Origin: Desulfitobacterium dichloroeliminans LMG P-21439
GTDB taxonomy: Bacteria > Bacillota > Desulfitobacteriia > Desulfitobacteriales > Desulfitobacteriaceae
Direction of reading: 5' to 3'
Length of the DNA: 64,000 bases
Assembly (NCBI RefSeq): GCF_000243135.2
Contig: NC_019903.1
Location: 1,092,001-1,156,000, forward strand
In this document: positions 44,438 to 53,209 of the stretch, one piece after another
Position numbering within the stretch: the first letter of the stretch is position 1
How the letters are laid out: the number at the start of each line of letters is the position of its first letter
Notes under the pieces: model-generated
What the model saw: only the letters and a program-made list of their open reading frames with translations
What the model was told of the DNA's origin: nothing
Databases searched by the model: none
Made by a program: the position numbers and the translations under genes

Positions 44438-45807
44438 GGTTTATCAAGGTGCTGCTTGTAAGACCAAGGCCGGATAAAGAAACCATCGGATTGCAGCATG
44501 TTATGGTCTGTGAACCTTTGGAACTGGAATATTTGGTTTCGAATGTCCCTGAAGACCTCCAGTCGAAGGTCGAGGTAGAGATAGTGGATATGATTCTGGA
44601 AAAGGAATCCTATGAATGCATCCTGACTAGAACAAGACCTGCTTTGGTCGTTTTTACAGGATATATAACCCATGTGGGACTAATCAAAAGGATGTCTTCT
44701 ACAGCAAAGTCTCTTCTGCCGGGTGTATTGACAGGAGTGGGGGGAGTGCATGCTGAAGTTGTAGGCATGGATTTCTTGTCGGAAGATATTGACTTTGTTT
44801 ATTCGCGAAATGGTATCGACGGTTTTAATATAACCCTCAGCGGGATGCTTGAGAATAAAATGACGGAAGAAATTAAGGCGTCACTTGGGGAAATGGGTGA
44901 AAAGAAAAGGTCTTTCGCTTACAAACAACCAGACAGGAAGTCTGTCTCAAAATACCGTCAGGGCTATTACTATATGTTCCATAGCCCCTGTGCGCTGATT
45001 AAGACTTCCTATGGATGCCCCTATAACTGCAGCTTTTGCTTCTGCAAAGAGATTACGGACGGAACTTATTTTACGAGGGACCTAGAAGATGTGGTCGAGG
45101 AACTAGCAGCCATCCCTGAGAAAGAAATCTATATCGTCGACGATGACTTCCTCTTCAACACGGAAAGGATTCGAAAGTTTTTAAGACTCCTTCAGGAAAG
45201 AGGGATAAAGAAGAACTTTCTCGTCTATGGCAGGGCAGATTTTGTAGCTGCCCAGGAGGATGTCCTTCGAGAGTTTAAAAAACAGGGACTTCAGGCTGTG
45301 ATTGTCGGCATCGAATCCATTAGGGCAGGGGACCTAGAGCAATATAATAAAAAGACAGATAAAGAGATGAACGAGAAAGCGATTCAGGTGTTGAAGAAGC
45401 TGGATATCGAGCTCTATGCAACTCTGATTCTTCCCACAGATTTTGATCGAGTGGACTTTAAAGAGCTGACAGCCTGGCTGAGAAAGCTTAATGTCCGCTT
45501 CGTCAACTTGCAGCCGCTCACTCCACTTCGGGGAACGGGGATATTCGAACAGTATTCCGATCAATTCTTATATCCGAGGGAGCGCTATGAAATGTGGGAT
45601 ATGGCCCATGTGATCTTGGAGCCTCAGGGCATGGGGATCCGGGCCTTCTACTGGGAGATCGTAAAAGCCTACTACAGGATTATCATGCGACCCAAGCATA
45701 TTCTGGCCTTGGTTAAGAAATATGGGGTCCGGCAAAATCTGAAGATGCTTCTTGGAAGCTCGGCTGTGTCACTACAGTACTTGATGAAAGTAATGCGGGG
45801 TTACTAA
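44434..45807 (+). CDS. Cobalamin-binding radical SAM protein 2
   Basis: 457 aa. B12-binding-like domain (KVLLVRPRPDKETIG, CEPLELEYLVSNV, VLTGVGGVHAEV, no DxHxxG), then radical SAM with CPYNCSFC, IYIVDDDFLFNTERIRKFL and GIESIRAGDLEQYNKK. The C-terminal 60 residues (YYRIIMRPKHILAL...LGSSAVSLQYLMKVMRGY) are basic and amphipathic and resemble the tail of protein 4. GTG start overlapping the methyltransferase stop. Confidence 0.87.
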   Translation: MRFIKVLLVRPRPDKETIGLQHVMVCEPLELEYLVSNVPEDLQSKVEVEIVDMILEKESYECILTRTRPALVVFTGYITHVGLIKRMSSTAKSLLPGVLTGVGGVHAEVVGMDFLSEDIDFVYSRNGIDGFNITLSGMLENKMTEEIKASLGEMGEKKRSFAYKQPDRKSVSKYRQGYYYMFHSPCALIKTSYGCPYNCSFCFCKEITDGTYFTRDLEDVVEELAAIPEKEIYIVDDDFLFNTERIRKFLRLLQERGIKKNFLVYGRADFVAAQEDVLREFKKQGLQAVIVGIESIRAGDLEQYNKKTDKEMNEKAIQVLKKLDIELYATLILPTDFDRVDFKELTAWLRKLNVRFVNLQPLTPLRGTGIFEQYSDQFLYPRERYEMWDMAHVILEPQGMGIRAFYWEIVKAYYRIIMRPKHILALVKKYGVRQNLKMLLGSSAVSLQYLMKVMRGY

Positions 45808-47129
45808 TGAAAAAAATCTTACTCATCCAACCCAGTCCCTATGATAAGAACAAAAGGCCTCTAAAGAAGAAAAAGCTCTATTTCGTTGGGTTGGCGCTAC
45901 CCCTTTTGGCTGCTCTTACCCCCAGTAACTACGAAGTCGAAATAATCTTTGAGATCCTTGAGGATATACCCTTTGATACTGATGCGGAGCTAATCGGGAT
46001 TAGCTCTATGGGTCATGGTGTGATCCGCTCTATTGATATCGCCAGGGAATTCAGGAACAGGGGAAAGACCGTGGTGCTTGGAGGCTATATGGCCAGTATC
46101 ATGGCAGAAGAAGCACAGAAGTACTGCGATTCTGTGCTGATCGGCGATGCGGAGTTTGTTTGGGAGGAGCTACTGAGGGATTATGAACAGGGTGCCCTAA
46201 AACCTGTTTATGAGAAGAGGCTAGAGAAAGGATGGTTCTCAACACCTTCGCCAAGGTTTGATCTTATCTTAAAAAAGAATCTCGGCGATTTTTTGCCGGT
46301 CCAGGCAGGTAGAGGATGTCCCCATAGCTGTAGCTTTTGCTCTGTGGCCTGCCTTTATGAGGGGTGCTATGTTAAGAAACCGGTCGGGGAGGTTGTGCGA
46401 GATATCAAGCAGATTAAGGAGCTTGGCTACAAGAAGTTCCTTTTGCTAGACGACAATATCTTCTCTGACAGAGTCTATCTTAGCCAGCTCATGGGGGAGA
46501 TTAAGGCCTTAGACATGGAGTGGATGAGCCAGTGCGACATTCGGGTCGGCAAGGATAGTAAGCTGCTGGAGATGCTCAGGGATAGCGGATGCACCACCTT
46601 AAGCTTTGGCTTAGAGAGTATAACGAAGGATAGCCTTAAAGCAATGAATAAATCCTGGGCCAACCCTGAAGACTATCCCGCACTTATAAGAAATATCCAG
46701 GATCACGGGATTGATGTGTCGACAGAGATGGTGGTCGGCGGGGAAGCCGATACCCTAGAGTCCATTAAAGCGACCAAGGTTTTTATTGAAGAAAACAAGA
46801 TTTCTGTTCCTCGCTTCTACATTCTTACTCCGATTCCAGGTACCCGGTTTTTCAAGGAAATCGAAGAACAGGGAAGGCTGGTTAAGTCGGATATCTATTC
46901 CTTTGACGGAACTGAGGCAGTTCATACCATCCCTCATATGACTCCGGAAGAATTGACGAAGGCGTACTGGGATTTGTATGAATCCTTGTTCACCCTGAAG
47001 TCGATCGCCAAAAGGAATATGTTTAGAAAAGAGTTTCTTAGGAATCCCGGGAAATATCTGTTCTACGCGGCAGTTAATCTTTACTATAGGCATCAGATTA
47101 AGCAAAGGGTCACACCGAATATTTTTTAA
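45807..47129 (+). CDS. Cobalamin-binding radical SAM protein 3
   Basis: 440 aa. B12-like domain (KILLIQPSPYDKNKR, LIGISSMGHGVIRSIDIAREFRNRGKTVVLGGYMASI), radical SAM domain with CPHSCSFC (C-x3-C-x2-C), LLDDNIFSDRVYL and GLESITKDSLKAMNK, and a C-terminal helical tail (MFRKEFLRNPGKYLFYAAVNLYYRHQIK). It is closer to standard B12-rSAM proteins of the HpnJ-like lipid group than its three neighbours. ATG overlaps the upstream stop by 1 nt (TAATG). Confidence 0.87.
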   Translation: MKKILLIQPSPYDKNKRPLKKKKLYFVGLALPLLAALTPSNYEVEIIFEILEDIPFDTDAELIGISSMGHGVIRSIDIAREFRNRGKTVVLGGYMASIMAEEAQKYCDSVLIGDAEFVWEELLRDYEQGALKPVYEKRLEKGWFSTPSPRFDLILKKNLGDFLPVQAGRGCPHSCSFCSVACLYEGCYVKKPVGEVVRDIKQIKELGYKKFLLLDDNIFSDRVYLSQLMGEIKALDMEWMSQCDIRVGKDSKLLEMLRDSGCTTLSFGLESITKDSLKAMNKSWANPEDYPALIRNIQDHGIDVSTEMVVGGEADTLESIKATKVFIEENKISVPRFYILTPIPGTRFFKEIEEQGRLVKSDIYSFDGTEAVHTIPHMTPEELTKAYWDLYESLFTLKSIAKRNMFRKEFLRNPGKYLFYAAVNLYYRHQIKQRVTPNIF

Positions 47130-47338
47130 TCGGTGTCATCCTGAGCATCTAAGGACGAACTCACGCGGCTTTGCGGCAATTTTGAGGCTCGAAATCTTGC
47201 TCAGGTCAGGCAGCATATCCTACATCCGCGCCGCTTATGGAGTGAACGCCGAAAGCAAAATCCTGGAGAATTAGCTTTCGGGTCATTTTCAGAGTAGCCT
47301 GCCAATGACTACCAAAGTATTTAGGAGATTTAATTTAA
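47130..47338 (+). other. Structured gap between radical SAM genes 3 and 4
   Basis: No open frame with a ribosome site. Contains CCTGAGC (47142-47148) and a matching GCTCAGG about 60 nt later, and a GC-richer core (GCGGCTTTGCGGC). It is unlike the tight joins of the other genes. It may be a mobile intergenic repeat or a structured RNA; one copy only is seen in this window. Confidence 0.45.
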
Positions 47339-48730
47339 ATGAAGATACTACTAGTCAGACCCCCAAGGATCAAACAGGCGATTACGGTAAGTGACTTTAT
47401 GTTTGCTGAGCCTTTAGGTTTGGAGATGATCTACGGGCAGCTTGAAGAGAATCATACGGTAGAGATTTTTGATATGATGGTCGAAAAAGGGAGTCTCACA
47501 AGCAAAATGGCGGAGTATCTTCCAGACGCTGTAGGGATAACAAGCCTTTGTATCGATGTCCATGCCGTGCTTCGCTTGTGTAGGGAAGCCAAGGCGTTTA
47601 GTCCTAACATTATAACCCTAGTGGGTGGCACTCAAGCTTTTCTTAACCCCATGTCTTTTGCTGAGGATTCAGTAGACTATATCTTTGAGTTTGTGGACGA
47701 GTCCAATGTGAAGCAGCTTTTTGCCCAACTGGTGGGTCTAGATAGCGAGAGAGACGAAAGGGAAGAGAATATTTCCTTAATTCAAGGAGTTAGGACCCGG
47801 TTCAAAGGCTTTGCTTTGAATGGCTTAAAGGGCAGGAACAAGTACCTCCTTCCTAATCGAGAATCCACTTCTCGATACAGGAGTGAGTATTCCTACTTTG
47901 GCTATAAGCCTGCTGCTATCCTAGAGTATGGAACAGGGTGCCAAAAGGGCTGTGAGTTCTGCCTGCGATGGAGGATTGAGGGCTACGAGGAAAATCTAAT
48001 CGAACGGAATCTCCTCATAGAGGATCTACAGTCCGTTCGGGAACCCACCATTATGCTTGTGGATAATGATTTTTTTGCCAATGAACAGAAGATCAGGACC
48101 TTCTTCGACTTGATCAGGGAGCTACATTTACAGAAGAATTTTATTGTCTATGCCTCCGTAAAAGGCATTCTAAGTTATGAGCCCCTTGTGAAGGAGTTTA
48201 AGGAATTGGGGCTAAAGGCTGTGCTTGTGGGGTATGAAAGCTTTAATGACTCAGAACTCTCTGACTACCGAAAAAAATCGGATACCCACGATAATTTGAA
48301 GGCTGCAAGAATCCTTGAAGAATTAGGAATTGATGTATGGGCTTCCTTCATAGCACATCCGGACTGGTCAAGTGCAGATTTTCGGAAACTCAGGAAGACC
48401 GTAAGCTTGCTTAGGCCACAGATTGCAACAGTCAATCCCTTAACGCCCTTTCCGAATCTTCCCCTTTACAGAAAATATGAGGATAGGTTACTGTATCCTG
48501 CTGAGGACTTTGAGAGCTGGTCTTTTGGCCAAGTGATGATTAGGCCCTCTCAGATGTCGCTAAAACGTTACTATTACGAATTGCTTCTAACCAATTTATA
48601 TATAAACCTAATCATAAATCGTAAGACAGAAATGATAAACCAGTACGGATTCAGAAGAATTGTTAAGCTCGCTTTGGGCTCAAGTCGCACGTTTTTTAAA
48701 TACTGTCTCCTTATGCTGACCTCAAAGTGA
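47339..48730 (+). CDS. Cobalamin-binding radical SAM protein 4
   Basis: 463 aa. Starts KILLVRPPRIKQAITV and AEPLGLEMIYGQLE like protein 2. The radical SAM cysteines are CQKGCEFC; VDNDFFANEQKIRTFF and GYESFNDSELSDYRKK follow. The C-terminal tail (LLLTNLYINLIINRK ... GSSRTFFKYCLLMLTSK) is long, hydrophobic and basic. AGGAG lies 8 nt before the ATG, so it can be translated independently. Overall closest in the window to protein 2, which suggests duplication. Confidence 0.86.
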   Translation: MKILLVRPPRIKQAITVSDFMFAEPLGLEMIYGQLEENHTVEIFDMMVEKGSLTSKMAEYLPDAVGITSLCIDVHAVLRLCREAKAFSPNIITLVGGTQAFLNPMSFAEDSVDYIFEFVDESNVKQLFAQLVGLDSERDEREENISLIQGVRTRFKGFALNGLKGRNKYLLPNRESTSRYRSEYSYFGYKPAAILEYGTGCQKGCEFCLRWRIEGYEENLIERNLLIEDLQSVREPTIMLVDNDFFANEQKIRTFFDLIRELHLQKNFIVYASVKGILSYEPLVKEFKELGLKAVLVGYESFNDSELSDYRKKSDTHDNLKAARILEELGIDVWASFIAHPDWSSADFRKLRKTVSLLRPQIATVNPLTPFPNLPLYRKYEDRLLYPAEDFESWSFGQVMIRPSQMSLKRYYYELLLTNLYINLIINRKTEMINQYGFRRIVKLALGSSRTFFKYCLLMLTSK

Positions 48731-48787
48731 TTCCGTCATTCTTCGGGCTTAATCTCATAAAGTGCGAACAATCTTACTCCAAAAATT

Positions 48788-48838
48788 AACACCTCAAGAC
48801 TAAGATCTAACATGTTAGAATATCTTGAGGTGTTTTTG
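48788..48838 (+). terminator. Terminator of the radical SAM cluster
   Basis: AACACCTCAAGA/TCTTGAGGTGTT stem with TTTTT. A diverged copy with its downstream flank recurs at 57551. Confidence 0.88.
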
Positions 48839-48882
48839 TTTTCCTGTTTTCTTTAAGCCAAAACCCAAAAAGAGGTGATAGA

Positions 48883-49824
48883 GTGAGACGAGCGCTTATC
48901 CTGTTTTTCACACTTGTTACCTTTATTTTTTCAAATGAACTAGAAATAACGTACACCCAAATTATTGAATCTGAACCGGTTTCTCATTATCTGAAAATGA
49001 CGGAAAGTTATCTAAGAAAGACTGGAATCGATGATCTTATTCGTAAAGAGGTTGTGCAAAGCTACAGTTTGACCGCTCTAGGGAATTTACCTTTACCTGA
49101 GGAATCCAGTGTAAAACACCAGGTCACCGATAAGATTTGGGTGGTTGCTGGTGACACAGGGATTACGGATACTGAACTTAGCGATTATAGCACGATGATC
49201 AAAGAGATTTCCTTGCCCGCTTTAAAAAGCAAGCTCAATCGAGTACCCGTAAAGAAGGTTAGGATTACCCTGTTTACCACGCCTGAATCTTTTGGACAAG
49301 CTCTCCTTCAAGCTGGGATTGCTTCTTCTGATGTAACAACAATGGTTAAGAGTTCAGGTGGTGTCGCCTTAAATTCATCGATTTGGATTCCTCTCTATAA
49401 TTTAGAGGGTAAAGGCGGAATCGCTAATGCCTTAACTCATGAATTAGTTCATGTCACCTTAAACCAACTAGGTATTGCGAGTAAGCTGCCACTGTGGTTA
49501 AATGAGGGAACAGCCTGGGTTACGGGGCTTGCTGCACAGGAAAAAGTTGATTCCTTTCAAGCTAAGGTTGAAACGGTAGTAATGAGAGAAAGCGTTCAGA
49601 ATTTAGCCGAAAAGGGTAAACTTCAACCCTTAGATGACACCGAGCAAGGTTTGTATTATCTAGAAGCTCAGGGTTATCTAGCGACGGATGCACTCATTAA
49701 AAAATATGGTTTAGAAACCTTCCAAGAGTTCCTTAACCAAACTCAAAATAGCAGGGTTAATGATAGCTTCGAGCGGACTTTCAAATTAAGTCTTTACGAT
49801 TATGAGAAGGCCTTTAAACCATAA
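48883..49824 (+). CDS. Secreted MA-type zinc metallopeptidase
   Basis: 313 aa. N-terminal hydrophobic segment (signal or anchor). HELVHVTL (HExxH) near residue 186 and the downstream LNEGTAWVTG Glu form a gluzincin active site of the peptidase MA/collagenase-like family. GTG start after AAGAGGTGATAGA. It lies 53 nt ahead of the rhodanese lipoprotein gene, in the same direction. Confidence 0.82.
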   Translation: MRRALILFFTLVTFIFSNELEITYTQIIESEPVSHYLKMTESYLRKTGIDDLIRKEVVQSYSLTALGNLPLPEESSVKHQVTDKIWVVAGDTGITDTELSDYSTMIKEISLPALKSKLNRVPVKKVRITLFTTPESFGQALLQAGIASSDVTTMVKSSGGVALNSSIWIPLYNLEGKGGIANALTHELVHVTLNQLGIASKLPLWLNEGTAWVTGLAAQEKVDSFQAKVETVVMRESVQNLAEKGKLQPLDDTEQGLYYLEAQGYLATDALIKKYGLETFQEFLNQTQNSRVNDSFERTFKLSLYDYEKAFKP

Positions 49825-49865
49825 GTTCTTGCTAGGGAGTATTAAATGTAAAGGGGATAAAACCA

Positions 49866-50306
49866 ATGAAAAAAATATTAGGAATTGCACTTGTATGGTT
49901 ATTGACTTTTGGACTCACCGCCTGTGGTTTTTCAAATAACAGCGGGAATCCCTCGGCCAATAACCCATCAAAGGTAGAGGAATCTATCCCAAGTTATAAA
50001 AATATTAAACCTGAAGAAGCTAAAAAACTTCTCGAAAGCGACAACGAAATCGTTTTAGTTGACGTTAGAACACTCTCGGAATATGCAGACAAGCATATTC
50101 CCGCCAGTACACTCATCCCTCTAGGTCAAATTGAAAAGGAAGCGCCTAGTAAGATTTCCAATAAGGATACCCAAATCATTGTCTATTGTAGAAGCGGCAG
50201 TAGAAGTGTTGCAGCAGCAAAGATTTTGGTAAATATGGGATATACGAATGTTCATAATCTTGGGGGGATAAATTCTTGGCCCTATGATACGGAAAGTGGT
50301 AAGTAA
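49866..50306 (+). CDS. Rhodanese-domain lipoprotein
   Basis: 146 aa. Lipobox LTAC near residue 20 shows a membrane-anchored lipoprotein. Residues 50-145 are a rhodanese domain: VLVDVRTLSEYADKHIPAS and the active Cys in VYCRSGSRS. It could carry sulfane sulfur outside the membrane. A terminator follows. Confidence 0.9.
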   Translation: MKKILGIALVWLLTFGLTACGFSNNSGNPSANNPSKVEESIPSYKNIKPEEAKKLLESDNEIVLVDVRTLSEYADKHIPASTLIPLGQIEKEAPSKISNKDTQIIVYCRSGSRSVAAAKILVNMGYTNVHNLGGINSWPYDTESGK

Positions 50307-50329
50307 GCACAACGAAATCAGTCAAATCC

Positions 50330-50369
50330 AAGCCCTAGATGCCCTTATGTAAGGCATCTAGGGCTTTTG
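50330..50369 (+). terminator. Terminator of rhodanese gene
   Basis: 14-bp AAGCCCTAGATGCC/GGCATCTAGGGCTT stem, then TTGCTTTT. Confidence 0.9.
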
Positions 50370-50522
50370 CTTTTCGGGTTAAGCTCTACATTGTTTTTCG
50401 GCAGAAACTTCAGGGTTCTTATTGCTTGACGAAATCCAAGTCTTCTGGTAAGATTTCAATACGGAATGGGATAATAAAACCTAGCGGAATAGTATACATT
50501 AGAAGCAAGAAGGTGAAAGAAC

Positions 50523-51362
50523 GTGGCCATACAGATCAAAGGGTTAGGTAAGCATTTTCCCCAAGATGGAAAACAAACTGATGTCTTGGTCGATATCAAT
50601 CTTACTGTAAATGATGGGGATTTTGTCTCTTTGCTGGGGCCCTCAGGATGTGGGAAATCGACCTTGCTCAACATCATTGCTGGGTTGGAGAAGTCGTCAA
50701 AGGGCGAGGTGCTCGTCGATCATCAGCTCGTGACAGGCCCGAAGAGTGATCGAGTGATGGTTTTCCAAGAAGCAGCTCTCTTTCCTTGGTTGTCGGTAAT
50801 GGACAACGTTATGTTTGGATTAAAGATGAAGGGTGTGCCAGCGCGGCAAGCACAGGAATTGGCTCAGGAAACCTTAAAGATGGTGCATTTAAGCCGATTT
50901 ACTAAGGCGTATCCACATGAATTGTCCGGGGGGATGCGTCAACGGGTAGCGATTGCTCGGGCATTGGTCATGGATCCTAAATACTTACTTATGGATGAGC
51001 CCTTTGGAGCTTTGGATGAGCAAACAAAGCTTCTTCTCCACAGTGAATTGCAAGATATATGGCAGAAGACCAAAAAGACAATTATCTTTGTAACCCACAG
51101 TATCCATGAGGCAGTCCAGCTTTCCAATCGCGTAATGTTAATGGGTACGAGACCGGGACGGATCATTAAGGAATTCCTTATCCCGTATTCCCAGCCGAGA
51201 AGTAAAAGTGATCCGAATTTGACTTATATCGAAGGGCAGATCTTCGACGATTTGAAAGAAGAGATCGAAAAAGTGATGCAGGAGGAGGTGGATCATGACT
51301 ACCATGTTACGTCGAATCGTCTTCCTTGGAGCGCTGATCGGGATCTGGGAAGTAATATTTAG
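50523..51362 (+). CDS. ABC transporter ATPase, sulfonate/taurine/nitrate type
   Basis: 279 aa. Walker A GPSGCGKST, signature ELSGGMRQRVAIARAL, Walker B LLMDEPFGALDEQ; SsuB/TauB/NrtD group. GTG start after GAAGGTG. The C-terminal tail overlaps the permease gene by 68 nt, an unusually long overlap. Operon with permease, binding protein, cysK and OsmC genes, which suggests import of an organosulfur compound for cysteine synthesis. Confidence 0.9.
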   Translation: MAIQIKGLGKHFPQDGKQTDVLVDINLTVNDGDFVSLLGPSGCGKSTLLNIIAGLEKSSKGEVLVDHQLVTGPKSDRVMVFQEAALFPWLSVMDNVMFGLKMKGVPARQAQELAQETLKMVHLSRFTKAYPHELSGGMRQRVAIARALVMDPKYLLMDEPFGALDEQTKLLLHSELQDIWQKTKKTIIFVTHSIHEAVQLSNRVMLMGTRPGRIIKEFLIPYSQPRSKSDPNLTYIEGQIFDDLKEEIEKVMQEEVDHDYHVTSNRLPWSADRDLGSNI

Positions 51363-52053
51363 ATTCCAGATTTGGCCGCCCTTCATGTTTCCTTCCCCTT
51401 TAAACGTTGCCCAAACCCTCATTCATGGGTTCCAAGATGGTAGTTTCATCATCGCTTTGAAGGCTAGTTTCCAGCGGCTATTGATGGGCTATAGCTTAGC
51501 TGTTTTCATTGGTATATTTCTCGGAGTCAGTATTGCCAAGTCGAAAATCATGAATGAGACGGTAGGGATGTTGGTAATAGGCTTGCAAAGTGTGCCGAGC
51601 ATTGTCTGGTTACCACTGGCTTTACTCTGGTTCGGGATGTCTGAAACAGCCATAACGTTCATTGTTACTCTGGGAGGGACCTGGACGATGACCACGAATA
51701 CGGCTACTGGTATTCGCAATGTACAACCGGTTTTGACGCGTGCAGCAAGGACCATGGGTGCCTCGGGTTGGCATCTTTTCCTTAAAGTGACCTTACCGGC
51801 TTCGGTGCCCCACCTGATTACGGGGATGCGTCTTTCTTGGGCGTTCGCCTGGCGGGCACTAATGGCGGGAGAATTGATCGGGAGTGGGAGCGGCTTGGGT
51901 CAAATGCTCAATTTTGGACGTGATGTCGGGAACATGAGCTTAGTCCTCTCGATTATGGTTATTATTGCTGTGATCGGTATGATCTTAGATAATCTCGTGT
52001 TTCAAAGGATTGAAAAGAACGTCTTAACTCGTTGGGGGTTAGCAAAGGTATAA
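51295..52053 (+). CDS. ABC transporter permease, SsuC/TauC type
   Basis: 252 aa, six predicted membrane helices, with the coupling-loop region RTMGASGWHLFLKVTLPASVPHLITGMRLSW typical of BPD_transp_1 permeases of the sulfonate/nitrate class. AGGAGGAGG and ATG lie inside the end of the ATPase gene. 83 nt before the binding-protein gene. Confidence 0.9.
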   Translation: MTTMLRRIVFLGALIGIWEVIFRFQIWPPFMFPSPLNVAQTLIHGFQDGSFIIALKASFQRLLMGYSLAVFIGIFLGVSIAKSKIMNETVGMLVIGLQSVPSIVWLPLALLWFGMSETAITFIVTLGGTWTMTTNTATGIRNVQPVLTRAARTMGASGWHLFLKVTLPASVPHLITGMRLSWAFAWRALMAGELIGSGSGLGQMLNFGRDVGNMSLVLSIMVIIAVIGMILDNLVFQRIEKNVLTRWGLAKV

Positions 52054-52136
52054 TAAGGGCTTAAGATGCCGAAACACCACAAGAAAAATATAGATCAAAA
52101 ATAGCAATAAGCGTATGAATATGGAGGAAGAAACCT

Positions 52137-53165
52137 ATGAAACTTAATTTAAAGAAAATCAAACGCCCCATAGCAGTCATCCTGGCCAGCTCCTTAGTAT
52201 TTTTGGCAGGCTGTGGAACCACAAAAACCACCTCGGAAAACAGCGAGTTATCCAGTGTTAAACTCGGTTATTTCCCCAATGTTACACATGCTTCAGCGAT
52301 GATTGGAGTTGAAAGAGGCTTCTTTCAAGCTGAGCTTGGTGAAAAGGTAAAATTAGAAACCACCCAATTCCCGAATGGTTCTCTTCTTATGGATGCACTG
52401 ACCACCGGGCAAATCGATATGGGTTATGTAGGACCTGAACCTGCCATAGCGCGCTATTTACAAGGTGGGGATGTAGTAGTCCTCTCTGGGGCTGCCAATG
52501 GGGGTAATGTGCTCGTTGCAGCAAAAGATTCCAATATCAATAGTATCAGTGACTTAAACGGGAAAATTGTCGCCACACCCTCACGGGCTTGCACTCATGA
52601 CATTTCTTTACAGATCTTAATGCATGAGCAAGGCCTAAAGATGGAAAGTCAAGGGGGAACGGTTAAGCAAGTAACTCAAAAGCCTGCAGATATGATGACC
52701 CTGTTCCAACAAAAGCAACTGGATGCGGCTATTGTTTCAGAACCATGGGCTGCCCAAATGGAAGCAAAAGTAGGAGCAAAAGTGATCGTGGATGCCCAAG
52801 ATATGCCCTGGGAAGGCAAATTGCCAAGTACGGTTCTCGTTGCCTCGAAGAAATTTGTGAGTGAAAATCCAGAGATTGTTAAAGCTATTCTTAAAGGTCA
52901 TGTGGCTGCTGTAGATTTTGTAAAAACAAGTCCAGATGAAGCCATTACGTTAACACAGAAGAACTTAGCTGAATTAGCCAAGCAAGAATTGCCCATTGAA
53001 ATCCTGGAAAAGTCCTTTGCACGAACTGAAATAACCTATGAGGTCGATGCAAATATTCTTAACGAGATGGAACAATGGTCAAAAGACTTAGGATTAGTCC
53101 AAGGAAATACGGATGTAACCGGTTTAGTCGATCTCACCTTACTGAATGAAGTTCTTAAGAAATAA
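52137..53165 (+). CDS. Substrate-binding lipoprotein, SsuA/TauA type
   Basis: 342 aa. Lipobox LAGC near residue 29. VKLGYFPNVTHASAMIGVERGFF, QIDMGYVGPEPAIARYL and AAIVSEPWAAQME are the pattern of aliphatic-sulfonate/taurine/nitrate binding proteins. It delivers the ligand to the permease-ATPase pair. Ligand not determinable; cysK next door favours a sulfur compound. Confidence 0.88.
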   Translation: MKLNLKKIKRPIAVILASSLVFLAGCGTTKTTSENSELSSVKLGYFPNVTHASAMIGVERGFFQAELGEKVKLETTQFPNGSLLMDALTTGQIDMGYVGPEPAIARYLQGGDVVVLSGAANGGNVLVAAKDSNINSISDLNGKIVATPSRACTHDISLQILMHEQGLKMESQGGTVKQVTQKPADMMTLFQQKQLDAAIVSEPWAAQMEAKVGAKVIVDAQDMPWEGKLPSTVLVASKKFVSENPEIVKAILKGHVAAVDFVKTSPDEAITLTQKNLAELAKQELPIEILEKSFARTEITYEVDANILNEMEQWSKDLGLVQGNTDVTGLVDLTLLNEVLKK

Positions 53166-53209
53166 TTCTTATTCGAATTAATTTACCTGCCAAAGAAGGG
53201 ATTTTGATT

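Noticed and set aside
40304-48730. RiPP cluster interpretation
   Set aside because: No small precursor gene or leader-binding RRE-like protein is visible, and the GNAT proteins and tails fit a small-molecule or lipid substrate better. Not excluded.
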